64,000 nucleotides of DNA from Maribacter caenipelagi (GTDB lineage: Bacteria > Bacteroidota > Bacteroidia > Flavobacteriales > Flavobacteriaceae). Where the stretch lies: the NCBI RefSeq assembly GCF_004364175.1, contig NZ_SNZW01000013.1:484629-548628 (forward strand), given 5' to 3'. The notes beneath the pieces are model-generated. The model was not told the DNA's origin, did not search any database, and saw only the letters and a list, made by a program, of their open reading frames with translations. A program made the position numbers and the translations under genes. Below are positions 30,770-39,124 of the stretch, piece after piece (within the stretch, counting starts at the first letter, position 1; each line of letters starts with the position of its first letter).

Positions 30770-31603
30770 CTATAAGTTCTTTAAATAGTTCATGTTATAC
30801 AACATACTTTCAAAAGGTGTACTTGCGTATTCTTCTTGTTCTATATAAATATGTTGAACACCAGATAGTTCTTTCATTTCAAGCATTAATGGAACATCAA
30901 GAATACCCTTACCTAATTCTGTACTTACTTTTTTATGCACATCCATATCTTTCAAATGCCAAAGGGGAAATCTGCCTGGGTATTTCTTAAAGTAATACAA
31001 GGGGTCTTTACCGGCAACGACTACCCACCCCAAGTCCAGTTCCATATGTACTAATTCTTTTTGTGTATTATCCATAAGTACATCATAAAGCACTTCTCCG
31101 TTATCTGACTCAAATTCATATTCATGGTTATGGTAACCAAATTTTAATCCATGCTTTTTACAAGCTTCACCAGCTATATTGAACTGCTCTGCTACTCTTT
31201 TGTAATTATCTACCGTTTGCCCGTCGGATGGCATTGATGAACATATTAGATATTCTTGACCAGAAGCAACGGCATCTGCCATGGTTTGCTCAAATTTATC
31301 ATCTAAATGTACATGACCACTGGTAAGAGACATTCCTAATGCTTTACAGGTTTTACCCATTTGAGCCGGCGTCAATCCGTAATAATATCCTTTAGATGAG
31401 CCCGCACTTTCGATTTCTTTAAAACCTAGGCTAGCAATTTTCTCTAACATTTTCATTGGGTTGGCAAGCATTTCATCTCTGAAGGAATATAACTGAACGC
31501 CATAGCTTGAGTTTCTAATACTTGCCATAGTTATTTGTGGCAGTAAAACTGTGTTAACACTTAATAGACCGGCATTTTTTATAAATTTTCGTCTTGTATT
31601 CAT
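30770..31603 (-). CDS. Sugar phosphate isomerase/epimerase (xylose isomerase-like TIM barrel)
   Basis: 277 aa. The leader MNTRRKFIKNAGLLSVNTVL has the RRKFIK form of a Tat signal, so the protein is probably exported folded. YGVQLYSFRDEM and FGYHNHEYEFES, GWVVVAGKDPLYYFKKYPGR, WHLKDMD and YIEQEEY are the AP-endonuclease-2/xylose-isomerase-like barrel motifs with the metal-binding Glu, His and Asp. The Bacteroidota sub-family is secreted and acts on unknown sugars. It precedes the SMP-30 gene in the same transcript. Confidence 0.88.
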   Translation of the reverse strand: MNTRRKFIKNAGLLSVNTVLLPQITMASIRNSSYGVQLYSFRDEMLANPMKMLEKIASLGFKEIESAGSSKGYYYGLTPAQMGKTCKALGMSLTSGHVHLDDKFEQTMADAVASGQEYLICSSMPSDGQTVDNYKRVAEQFNIAGEACKKHGLKFGYHNHEYEFESDNGEVLYDVLMDNTQKELVHMELDLGWVVVAGKDPLYYFKKYPGRFPLWHLKDMDVHKKVSTELGKGILDVPLMLEMKELSGVQHIYIEQEEYASTPFESMLYNMNYLKNL

Positions 31604-31744
31604 TGGTGTGGTGTATAGTGGTGTTGTTTGATTTTTTAAGTTATCAGAAATCCGCTTGCGTAATACTGAAATTCTTAAATAATATTACGATTTTAAATGT
31701 ACGAAAACTAAACAGGATTTTTAGTGCGGCAATTTGTGGTTGCG

Positions 31745-31752
31745 TATTTTTG
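31745..31752 (+). promoter_or_regulatory. Candidate -7 box for mazG (TATTTTTG)
   Basis: TAnnTTTG match 14 nt before the ATG at 31767. No clear -33 partner at the usual spacing. Confidence 0.3.
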
Positions 31753-31766
31753 TAAAAATATTAGGC

Positions 31767-32543
31767 ATGAATAGTAGGAAAGAACAATTGGCGGCATTAG
31801 ATAGGCTATTGACCATTATGGACGAGTTGCGAGAGCAATGCCCTTGGGACAAAAAGCAGACGATGCAATCGTTAAGGCATCTTACCATTGAAGAAACGTA
31901 CGAATTAGGCGATGCTATTTTAGATAATGACCTTAATGAAGTTAAGATGGAATTGGGCGATGTGCTTCTCCATATTATTTTCTATTCAAAAATAGGCTCA
32001 GAAACCAATGATTTTGATATAGCCGATGTGGCAAATGCTATTTGTGACAAATTGGTAAATAGGCACCCACATATTTATGGTGATGTAAAGGTTATTGATG
32101 CCGAAGATGTAAAGAGAAATTGGGAACAGATCAAATTAAAAGAAGGTAAAAAAAGTGTACTTGAAGGAGTGCCAAGAAGTTTACCTGCTTTGGTAAAAGC
32201 GAATCGAATTCAAGATAAGGTATCTGGTGTCGGATTTGATTGGGAAGAACCACAACAAGTTTTTATGAAAGTACAAGAAGAGCTCGGTGAACTTCAAGTA
32301 GAAGTAGAGGCTGGTGATATAGAGAAGATTGAAGCAGAATTTGGAGATGTACTTTTCTCTATGATTAATTATGCTAGATTTTTGGGTGTCAACCCAGAAA
32401 ACGCATTAGAGCGAACCAATAAAAAATTTATAAAACGTTTTCAATACCTTGAATCTAAAGCAAAAGAAATTGGTAAGGAAATGAATGATATGTCTTTAGA
32501 AGAAATGGATGTCTATTGGAATGAGGCAAAAACTAAAGAATGA
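31767..32543 (+). CDS. mazG: Nucleoside triphosphate pyrophosphohydrolase MazG
   Basis: 258 aa from ATG 31767; the frame opens upstream at 31734 but that GTG lead overlaps the promoter and is unlike the family. It has two MazG domains: CPWDKKQTMQSLRHLTIEETYEL..GDVLLHII, and FMKVQEELGELQVEVEAG..EFGDVLFSMINYARF, each with the E-x2-E and E-x2-D metal motifs. It hydrolyses NTPs to NMP and pyrophosphate, clearing abnormal nucleotides. It sits 8.3 kb from the DUF5606 gene, with a sugar-related block between. Confidence 0.95.
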   Translation: MNSRKEQLAALDRLLTIMDELREQCPWDKKQTMQSLRHLTIEETYELGDAILDNDLNEVKMELGDVLLHIIFYSKIGSETNDFDIADVANAICDKLVNRHPHIYGDVKVIDAEDVKRNWEQIKLKEGKKSVLEGVPRSLPALVKANRIQDKVSGVGFDWEEPQQVFMKVQEELGELQVEVEAGDIEKIEAEFGDVLFSMINYARFLGVNPENALERTNKKFIKRFQYLESKAKEIGKEMNDMSLEEMDVYWNEAKTKE

Positions 32544-32546
32544 AAG

Positions 32547-32951
32547 TTATTGTTTTAGTTCTATATTCATAATTCTCGCCAAGTCTCTTGGTTTAATTGG
32601 TTTTATAAAATAATCTGTTATTTCGGGGAAGCTTTTGGCGTGGTCGACGTCTTCTGCATTTATAGACGACGTTAGCATGATAATTTTTATTTCCTTATCA
32701 ATTTTTGTAGCTACCGTTTGAAAATCCTTAATAAAATCAAAGCCGTTTAAAACAGGCATATGTAAATCAAGGAAAATAATGTCTGGTAATTTGTCTAAAG
32801 AATTATACTTATCGTGAATCAGCTTTAATGGTTGCACTGAATCTGGAAAATCGATAATTTTAGTTACCGACAACTGATTTAGATATCGTTTCATTACATA
32901 TTTGGATATATCGTCATCGTCGATTATCCAAACCAATGGATCTTGGTTCAT
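32547..32951 (-). CDS. Orphan single-domain response regulator
   Basis: 134 aa, a receiver domain alone. DDDDISKYVMKRYLNQL gives the acidic pocket, IIFLDLHMPVLNGFDF the phospho-acceptor Asp, IMLTSSI the Thr, and YFIKPI the Lys. There is no output domain. No kinase gene is adjacent; mazG ends 3 bp from its 3' end on the opposite strand. It is of the same broad type as the receiver at 24761 but is not a close copy. Confidence 0.9.
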   Translation of the reverse strand: MNQDPLVWIIDDDDISKYVMKRYLNQLSVTKIIDFPDSVQPLKLIHDKYNSLDKLPDIIFLDLHMPVLNGFDFIKDFQTVATKIDKEIKIIMLTSSINAEDVDHAKSFPEITDYFIKPIKPRDLARIMNIELKQ

Positions 32952-33319
32952 ACTTTTTGTAATTAATGGTACTTGGTGTGTTTGTAATAATAACGACCTG
33001 TTATAGTATAATAGTATCTGTAAAATCTGTAGATGAACCTTTTATGAGTATCAATAGATAGTATTTATGTGTTTATATACTGGTTTTTGTTTATTATTAT
33101 ATTGATTTTCAGTGATTTGTATTTTGTTTAGATTATAAATGTATGTAATGTGTGGTTCAATAATTTTAAAACAATCTTGTATTTAATTAACTAAATCTTC
33201 TAGAGATTGTTTAGTGATCTGCACCCCAATATAATAACCTTACCGATTATTTAACCTCGATATAGCGAATATTAATTGTTCAATTAACGGTACCTTTGCC
33301 AAAAATTTTAGTTTAGGTT
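32952..33319. other. Intergenic region between divergent genes
   Basis: This 368-bp strongly AT-rich stretch lies between the orphan receiver and MATE genes, which start away from each other. No coding frame. It holds promoters for both, of which only the TACCTTTG box is suggested. Confidence 0.6.
33291..33298 (+). promoter_or_regulatory. Candidate -7 box for MATE gene (TACCTTTG)
   Basis: TAnnTTTG match 21 nt before the start codon at 33320. A TTG at 33276-33278 is closer than usual for a -33 element. Confidence 0.3.
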
Positions 33320-34687
33320 TTGTTACAGAATTACACCAAAGAATTTCGTTATAATATTAAGCTTTCTGTTCCTGTTATTTTAGGAATGCTGGGTCACACC
33401 TTTGTTCAATTAGCCGATAATATTATGGTCGGTCAATTAGGTACGGCAGAATTGGCAGCGGTATCTTTAGGTAACAGTTTTGTATTCATTGCCATGTCTT
33501 TAGGTATTGGTTTTTCTACGGCAATTACACCTTTGGTTGCTGAAGCTGATGGCGCAGGACTCAAGGAAAATGCTAAAAGTGCCCTAAAACACGGGTTATT
33601 ACTTTGTACCGTTTTAGGGTTGACATTATTCGGACTTATTTTATTGGCAAAACCTATCATGTATGCCATGAAACAACCTATTGAGGTGGTAGAGCTGGCA
33701 TTGCCATATTTGGATTTGGTGGCTTTCTCATTAGTACCTTTGATAATATTTCAAGCATTTAAGCAGTTTTCTGAAGGCTTGTCTCAGACAAAATACCCCA
33801 TGTATGCTACTATAGTTGCTAACGTGATTAATATTGTTTTAAACTACCTGTTGATTTTCGGTAATTTCGGATTTCCAGAATTAGGAATTGTAGGTGCCGC
33901 TATTGGTACGTTGGTTTCAAGATTCTTTATGGTATTATATCTTTGGTTCATCTTAAAAACCAAAGAGAAATTCAAGTACTACGTAACCGGATTCAATTTC
34001 GCGAAGATTGAAAAAACGGTAATGAAAAAGATTGTAGAATTAGGTTTCCCTTCTGCTTTACAGATGTTTTTTGAAGTTGGTATTTTTACATCGGCAGTAT
34101 GGTTAAGTGGTGTTCTGGGTAAAAATGCCCAAGCAGCAAACCAAATAGCACTTAACTTAAGTAGTATGACTTTTATGTTCGGTATGGGTCTTGGTGTTAC
34201 AGCAATGATAAGGGTTGGCAATCAAAAGGGATTGTCAAACTTTAAAGAGCTTCGACGAATTGCACAGTCTATATTTCTATTGACATTTTTACTTGAAATT
34301 ATATTTGCCGCGCTTTTCTTAATTGGTAGACATTGGTTTCCGTCGTTATATTTAGATATTGAAGACATGACAAATTTTGCCGATAATACAGAAGTATTGG
34401 TTATCGCCGCAGAACTATTGTTAGTGGCAGCTTTCTTTCAAATATCAGACGGAGTTCAGGTAGTTGTTTTGGGTGCACTACGTGGGTTGCAAGATGTAAA
34501 AATACCTACTGTGATAACGTTTATTTCGTATTGGTTGATCGGCTTTCCTGTTAGTTATTATTTATGTCTTCATACAGATTTGAAAAGTACCGGTATTTGG
34601 GTTGGTTTACTGACCGGACTAACGGCATCGGCGATTATGTTGTATCTTCGATTTAATTATTTAACTAAAAAATTAATTGCCGCATAA
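33320..34687 (+). CDS. MATE family multidrug/Na+ efflux transporter
   Basis: 455 aa with about 12 transmembrane helices in two halves. It exports cationic compounds in exchange for Na+ or H+. The opening TKEFRYNIKLSVPVILGMLG leads straight to ADNIMVGQLGTAELAAVSLG, typical of the first MATE half; the second half has LGKNAQAANQIALNLSSMTF and GALRGLQDVKIPTVITF. The start is a TTG at 33320: the next Met lies within helix 1. It is preceded by a long promoter region and followed after 57 bp by a small acidic gene. Confidence 0.92.
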   Translation: MLQNYTKEFRYNIKLSVPVILGMLGHTFVQLADNIMVGQLGTAELAAVSLGNSFVFIAMSLGIGFSTAITPLVAEADGAGLKENAKSALKHGLLLCTVLGLTLFGLILLAKPIMYAMKQPIEVVELALPYLDLVAFSLVPLIIFQAFKQFSEGLSQTKYPMYATIVANVINIVLNYLLIFGNFGFPELGIVGAAIGTLVSRFFMVLYLWFILKTKEKFKYYVTGFNFAKIEKTVMKKIVELGFPSALQMFFEVGIFTSAVWLSGVLGKNAQAANQIALNLSSMTFMFGMGLGVTAMIRVGNQKGLSNFKELRRIAQSIFLLTFLLEIIFAALFLIGRHWFPSLYLDIEDMTNFADNTEVLVIAAELLLVAAFFQISDGVQVVVLGALRGLQDVKIPTVITFISYWLIGFPVSYYLCLHTDLKSTGIWVGLLTGLTASAIMLYLRFNYLTKKLIAA

Positions 34688-34744
34688 CGGTCTATTTATG
34701 ATTGTTATCAACAATTACATTTCAACTTATAGATTATAATTTTT

Positions 34745-34972
34745 ATGGAATTTCCGAAATTTTTATTGGGTGATAATACAGATTATCCGACAGCAATATT
34801 TGTAGTACACACCGAGTTTCCAAGGTTTATAATCAACCTTGAAGATGATGAGGTAGAATGGCTTGAAGAATTCTCGAAGGAAGATGAAAAAGAATTGGAA
34901 GAAGAAGCCGAAAACTTAATTAAAGATGCAACTGCATTTTACGATCGTGAAGTGTCTAGATACGAAGATTAA
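34745..34972 (+). CDS. Small acidic conserved hypothetical protein
   Basis: 75 aa, cytoplasmic. PKFLLGDNTDYPTAIFVVHT and PRFIINLEDDEVEWLEEF then a highly acidic helix EKELEEEAENLIKDATAFYD. I recall similar short proteins in flavobacteria beside PAP2 and MATE genes, but know no function. The gene begins 57 bp after the MATE stop, and the PAP2 gene starts 5 bp beyond its stop, so it is probably cotranscribed with the membrane phosphatase and glycosyltransferase downstream. Confidence 0.75.
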   Translation: MEFPKFLLGDNTDYPTAIFVVHTEFPRFIINLEDDEVEWLEEFSKEDEKELEEEAENLIKDATAFYDREVSRYED

Positions 34973-34977
34973 TAATT

Positions 34978-35547
34978 ATGCTTGAAGAGCTTTTACAATT
35001 AGATAAAGACTTTTTTTTATTCTTAAACGGATTAGGTACGCCCCAATGGGATACTTTTTTTCAATTTATCACGAATAAGTTTAGTGCCATACCGCTCTAC
35101 ATTTTTTTGCTCATACTTTCGTATCAGAAATATGGAGGTAAGAAAACTATGGTTCTCTTAATATCTATTGCTCTTTTAATAACTGCTACAGATCAACTAG
35201 GTAATTTTTTTAAGTACGGTGTTGCTCGATTACGACCTTGCCATGATCCCGAAGTTGAACCTTATATGCGTTTGGTGAAAAGTTACTGCGGCGGTAAATT
35301 TGGTTATTTCTCGGCTCATGCCTCGAACTCTTTTGCAATAGCCGTTTTTTTTGGTAGTATTTTAAGATCTAGCATCAAATACTTAGGCATCTTTTTAGTA
35401 CTGTGGGCAGCCTTGGTAGCATTTAGCCGAGTGTATATCGGAGTACATTTTCCACTTGATATTATTACCGGTGCAGTAATAGGCTCGCTATTCGGCTGGT
35501 TGTTTGTAAAGTTATTTATATTTGCACTTCGCAAATTCTCCCTATGA
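34978..35547 (+). CDS. PAP2-family membrane phosphatase
   Basis: 189 aa with five to six membrane helices. Phosphatase motifs: KYGVARLRPCHD (K-x6-RP), FGYFSAHASNSFA (variant of the PSGH motif), and SRVYIGVHFPLDI (SR-x5-H-x3-D). The family dephosphorylates lipid pyrophosphates such as undecaprenyl diphosphate or phosphatidic acid. Its gene overlaps the GT39 gene by 4 bp, and a polyprenyl-phosphate glycosyltransferase is 3 kb away, which favours recycling of undecaprenyl diphosphate. That role is inferred. Confidence 0.92.
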   Translation: MLEELLQLDKDFFLFLNGLGTPQWDTFFQFITNKFSAIPLYIFLLILSYQKYGGKKTMVLLISIALLITATDQLGNFFKYGVARLRPCHDPEVEPYMRLVKSYCGGKFGYFSAHASNSFAIAVFFGSILRSSIKYLGIFLVLWAALVAFSRVYIGVHFPLDIITGAVIGSLFGWLFVKLFIFALRKFSL

Positions 35548-37202
35548 TATCTAATCTAAGGTACTGGTTTTTAATTGTTTTAATTTTTTTGGTATACGTT
35601 GCAGGTATGTTTGTAACGTTGTTTGAAAATGATTCTGCACAGTTTTCTGTGATGGCCATGAGAATGGTGCAAGAGAATGATTTTTTTAGCCTCTTTAAAG
35701 GTCCTGAAGAGTATTTAGATAAACCGCACATGCATTACTGGCTGGCAGCTTTATCGTATAAAATATTCGGTATTTATGATTGGTCTTATCGTATACCTGG
35801 CATATTAGCTACCTTGTTAGCAGCCTATAGCTGTTATGGTTTAGGTAGCCTACTTTATAATAAACATGTTGGTAAACTAGCTGCTTTGGTTTTTATGACC
35901 GCGCAGACAATTGTTTTGGGTGCTATTGATGTTCGTACAGATGCCGTATTAACAGGCTTTAGTATTTTAGCGATTTGGCAATTGGCAAAATATATTGAGA
36001 AAGGCAGTATGTTGGCAATAGCAATTGGTGCTTTTGCAGCAGGTATAGCATTCTCTACAAAAGGGCAAATAGCTCTTTTAGTAATAGGATTGCCCATACT
36101 TTGTCATTTGTTTTATACGGGTAATTGGAAAGCATTTATAAGCTGGAAAGTACTTTTGGCATTGTTTGTATTTACAGTGACGATAACACCAATGTTATAT
36201 GCGTATTATTTGCAATTTGATTTGCACCCGGAAAAAGTGATACGTGGTAAAGACCATCGCAGTGGTATATTCTTCATTTTTTGGGAACAGAGTTTTGAAC
36301 GTTTAAGCGGCGAAGGTATCGGTAAAAATAGTAGTGATTACTTCTTTTTCTTTCATACATTCTTATGGGTTTTTCTTCCTTGGACCATATTAGGGGTTAC
36401 TGCATTCTATCATAAGATAAAGTTATTTATCAATCAGAAGTTTAAGTATGTTCAAGGGTCTGAATTTTTAACCGTTGGCGGTATCACTTTAATTTTCATT
36501 ATTATAAGTTTTGCCCAATTCAAATTACCTCATTATTTGAATATTACTATTCCGTTATTTTCGGTTATTACCGCTGCCTATATCTATAATTTGTATTCTA
36601 CAAACAAAGAAAAAACGGTGAAGTATTTAATGATAGGGCAATACTTTGTGCTCAGTATTGTATTGATTGCTTCAGCGTTAATATGTTTTTATGTCTTCAA
36701 ATTACGAAATGTGGTAGCATATGTGTTTTTAATTGGAGCGGCAATACTAATCATCTATTATACCTTAAGAAGGGAAGGCGTTTACATGAAATTGATTACA
36801 ATTTCCGTTTGTGCATCACTACTTTTAAATGCAGTTTTGAACTTACATTTTTATCCGAATTTATTAGACTATCAAGGTGGGTCTTCTATGTCTAAGGTGA
36901 TAGTTGAAAAAGATATTCCTGTAGATCGAATTTATAAAGTAGGTAAAGATTACACCTGGTCATTGGACTTTTACAATCAATTTCCTGTTCAAATTACTAC
37001 GCCAGAGGGTTTAAAAAGCAAAAAAGATATTTGGGTATATGTGAATGATGATGAGAAGATTATGTTACAAGAAAAAGGCTTCGATTGGGATTCTCAGCTT
37101 TCTGTTGATCAATTCAGAATAACACGTTTACAAGCAAAATTCTTAAACCCGAATACACGTAAGAAAGTAACGCGCAAAATGCACTTGTTGCATATTTATT
37201 AA
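35544..37202 (+). CDS. GT39-family glycosyltransferase (ArnT/PMT-like)
   Basis: 552 aa with about 12 membrane helices and a C-terminal periplasmic part. The first periplasmic loop has the acidic FENDSAQFSVMAMRM and YLDKPHMHYWLAALSYK, the signature of ArnT-type transferases that take a sugar from polyprenyl phosphate and attach it to lipid A or protein. DVRTDAVLTGFSILA follows in the next helices. Its start overlaps the PAP2 stop by 4 bp. The convergent neighbours are a UPF0104 protein and a DPM/GtrB-like GT2, which would make and flip the lipid-linked sugar. The sugar and acceptor are unknown. Confidence 0.9.
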   Translation: MISNLRYWFLIVLIFLVYVAGMFVTLFENDSAQFSVMAMRMVQENDFFSLFKGPEEYLDKPHMHYWLAALSYKIFGIYDWSYRIPGILATLLAAYSCYGLGSLLYNKHVGKLAALVFMTAQTIVLGAIDVRTDAVLTGFSILAIWQLAKYIEKGSMLAIAIGAFAAGIAFSTKGQIALLVIGLPILCHLFYTGNWKAFISWKVLLALFVFTVTITPMLYAYYLQFDLHPEKVIRGKDHRSGIFFIFWEQSFERLSGEGIGKNSSDYFFFFHTFLWVFLPWTILGVTAFYHKIKLFINQKFKYVQGSEFLTVGGITLIFIIISFAQFKLPHYLNITIPLFSVITAAYIYNLYSTNKEKTVKYLMIGQYFVLSIVLIASALICFYVFKLRNVVAYVFLIGAAILIIYYTLRREGVYMKLITISVCASLLLNAVLNLHFYPNLLDYQGGSSMSKVIVEKDIPVDRIYKVGKDYTWSLDFYNQFPVQITTPEGLKSKKDIWVYVNDDEKIMLQEKGFDWDSQLSVDQFRITRLQAKFLNPNTRKKVTRKMHLLHIY

Positions 37203-37204
37203 AG

Positions 37205-38098
37205 CTAGTCGTTTGTTGAATTGATGGTAATATTTGCCAACTTCAATTTAATTTTCTTAAAATGGTACCAAACGCCAAAAAAAGAAACTATAGCAGTAAT
37301 TAAGAAGAACAATACACTTACCCCAACAGATATATTTTGGTCTAGTCCCAATAATTTGGCCCCATAAAAGAAGGTTACTTCACGACTTCCTATTCCTCCT
37401 AATGTTAAAGGCACTACTGCTACAATAGATGAAATCAAGAAAATGATGAGGTATGATATTTGATTCGTTTCAATATTCAGTGCAAGCAAAATAAACCAAA
37501 TACAAATTAATTGTGCCAATTGTACCAAAGCAGATAATGCCATTGTTTTCCAGAAAATGGGTAGTACATAACTAAAAAACTTCTTGGTCAATAACCAAAA
37601 TACGATAACCGATATTGGTATGGCCAAAAGTAACATCCAACGATATCCAATTAAAATCTCAGCATTATGAAAAGCTAATAGGGCACAGGCATATATAAAC
37701 AATAATAATAGTCCGCCAAGTCGATCTAAGACTAACACACTCACCATTCTTTTAGTTTTGACATCAAAGGTTTTCTTAAGAATGTAGCCTTTGTAAGCAT
37801 CGCCTCCTATACCACCAGGTAAGAACAGGTTGTAGAACATGCCCAATAGGTATAGCTTAAAATTGCTTGCATTGGTAAGCATAATATTAAGCCTGTGAAA
37901 ATATAGATTCAGGCGTATTGCCCCCATGAACTTAGAAAGTACAAAGAAGATAGCTGCTAAAATTAAGTAAAGCGGATTACTCTTAAACAGTATGTCTTTG
38001 ATCTCACTTACATTTATTTTTGTAAAAATGAAGTAAATTAAAACGGCACTGATCAGTACTTTTAATCCGGTGGTTACTTTCTTATTTAACTTCGCCAC
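37205..38098 (-). CDS. UPF0104/lysylphosphatidylglycerol synthase TM-type membrane protein
   Basis: 297 aa with about eight membrane helices. FLPGGIGGDAYKGYILKK and VLDRLGGLLLLF, then PLTLGGIGSREVTFFYGAKLLG, are typical of the family that includes the membrane half of MprF and the AglD-like proteins. Family members are suspected lipid flippases or lipid-linked sugar enzymes. The start overlaps the end of the GT2 gene by 17 bp, so the two are translated together. Its 3' end is 2 bp from the GT39 gene end. Confidence 0.88.
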   Translation of the reverse strand: MAKLNKKVTTGLKVLISAVLIYFIFTKINVSEIKDILFKSNPLYLILAAIFFVLSKFMGAIRLNLYFHRLNIMLTNASNFKLYLLGMFYNLFLPGGIGGDAYKGYILKKTFDVKTKRMVSVLVLDRLGGLLLLFIYACALLAFHNAEILIGYRWMLLLAIPISVIVFWLLTKKFFSYVLPIFWKTMALSALVQLAQLICIWFILLALNIETNQISYLIIFLISSIVAVVPLTLGGIGSREVTFFYGAKLLGLDQNISVGVSVLFFLITAIVSFFGVWYHFKKIKLKLANITINSTND

Positions 38099-39041
38099 CT
38101 ACACTTACTTTTTTAATGCGGTATGGTCTTTTGTTCTGAGATTCATAATAAGTACGTATTAATAATTCCATTACAATACCTATTGTGAATAATTGAATAC
38201 CGGCAAAAATAAACATCATACCTACTGTCAACAAAGGTCTTGTGCCAATATCTTCACCAAAACCGAACTTAACGATCATTAGATAAATATTAATAAAAAC
38301 CCCTGCCATAATCATTAAAAAACCAGAAATACCGAATAGGTGAATAGGGCGTTGAAAATATTTGCGAATAAAAAGCAAGAGCATCATATCTGCAACTACT
38401 TTAAAAACGCGTTCTAATCCGTATTTAGAGACCCCGGCATGGCGTGCATGGTGCTTTACCGGTACTTGCTTTATTTGACCGCCTTCTAGAAATGCAAGTA
38501 GGGTAATAAACCTGTGCATTTCACCGTATAAATTTAAATCTTTGGCAATATCCTTTGTAAAAACTTTTAAGGCACAACCATTGTCTTTAATATCTAATTT
38601 GGTAACGCGACGTACCAGAAAATTAGCAATTTTAGAGGGTATTTTTTTTACTAGAGAATCTTTTCTTTTTTGACGAATACCGGTTACTACATCATATTCA
38701 CCGCTAACGGCATACGTCAGCATTTGCGGTATATCAGATGGGTCATTTTGCAAATCGCCATCCATGGTAATAATGTACTCTCCTTCGGCATAATCAAGAC
38801 CTGCTGCCAAGGCTAAACTCTGTCCATAATTTTTCTTCAACTCAATTAGATGAACCTTTTCATCTTTAAGACCTTTGACTACTTTTTTGGTGTTGTCGGT
38901 CGAGAAATCATCGATATAAATAATTTGATAATCGTAGCCAACCAAGCTTTCGTGGATCTTTTGTGTTAAAAGAGCCGCATTGTCTTGTTCGTTATATAAA
39001 GGAACAACTACCGAAAGTAGGGAAGTGGTAACAGGTTGCAT
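38082..39041 (-). CDS. Polyprenyl-phosphate glycosyltransferase (GtrB/DPM-like GT2)
   Basis: 319 aa. A GT2 domain (LSVVVPLYNEQDNAALL, QIIYIDDFSTDNT, IITMDGDLQNDPSDIPQML) is followed by GLERVFKVVADMMLLLFIRK and two C-terminal membrane helices, as in GtrB, ArnC and DPM1 enzymes. These move a sugar from a nucleotide donor to polyprenyl phosphate on the inner face of the membrane. The overlap with the UPF0104 gene and convergence with the GT39 and PAP2 genes suggest one glycan-modification pathway. Confidence 0.92.
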   Translation of the reverse strand: MQPVTTSLLSVVVPLYNEQDNAALLTQKIHESLVGYDYQIIYIDDFSTDNTKKVVKGLKDEKVHLIELKKNYGQSLALAAGLDYAEGEYIITMDGDLQNDPSDIPQMLTYAVSGEYDVVTGIRQKRKDSLVKKIPSKIANFLVRRVTKLDIKDNGCALKVFTKDIAKDLNLYGEMHRFITLLAFLEGGQIKQVPVKHHARHAGVSKYGLERVFKVVADMMLLLFIRKYFQRPIHLFGISGFLMIMAGVFINIYLMIVKFGFGEDIGTRPLLTVGMMFIFAGIQLFTIGIVMELLIRTYYESQNKRPYRIKKVSVGGEVK

Positions 39042-39124
39042 TGGGTTGTTTTTTGAATAGGTGCAAAGTTATGTTTTTTATCCTTAAGATAATGTACATG
39101 AACGTTAGTAACATTCTAAACGAT

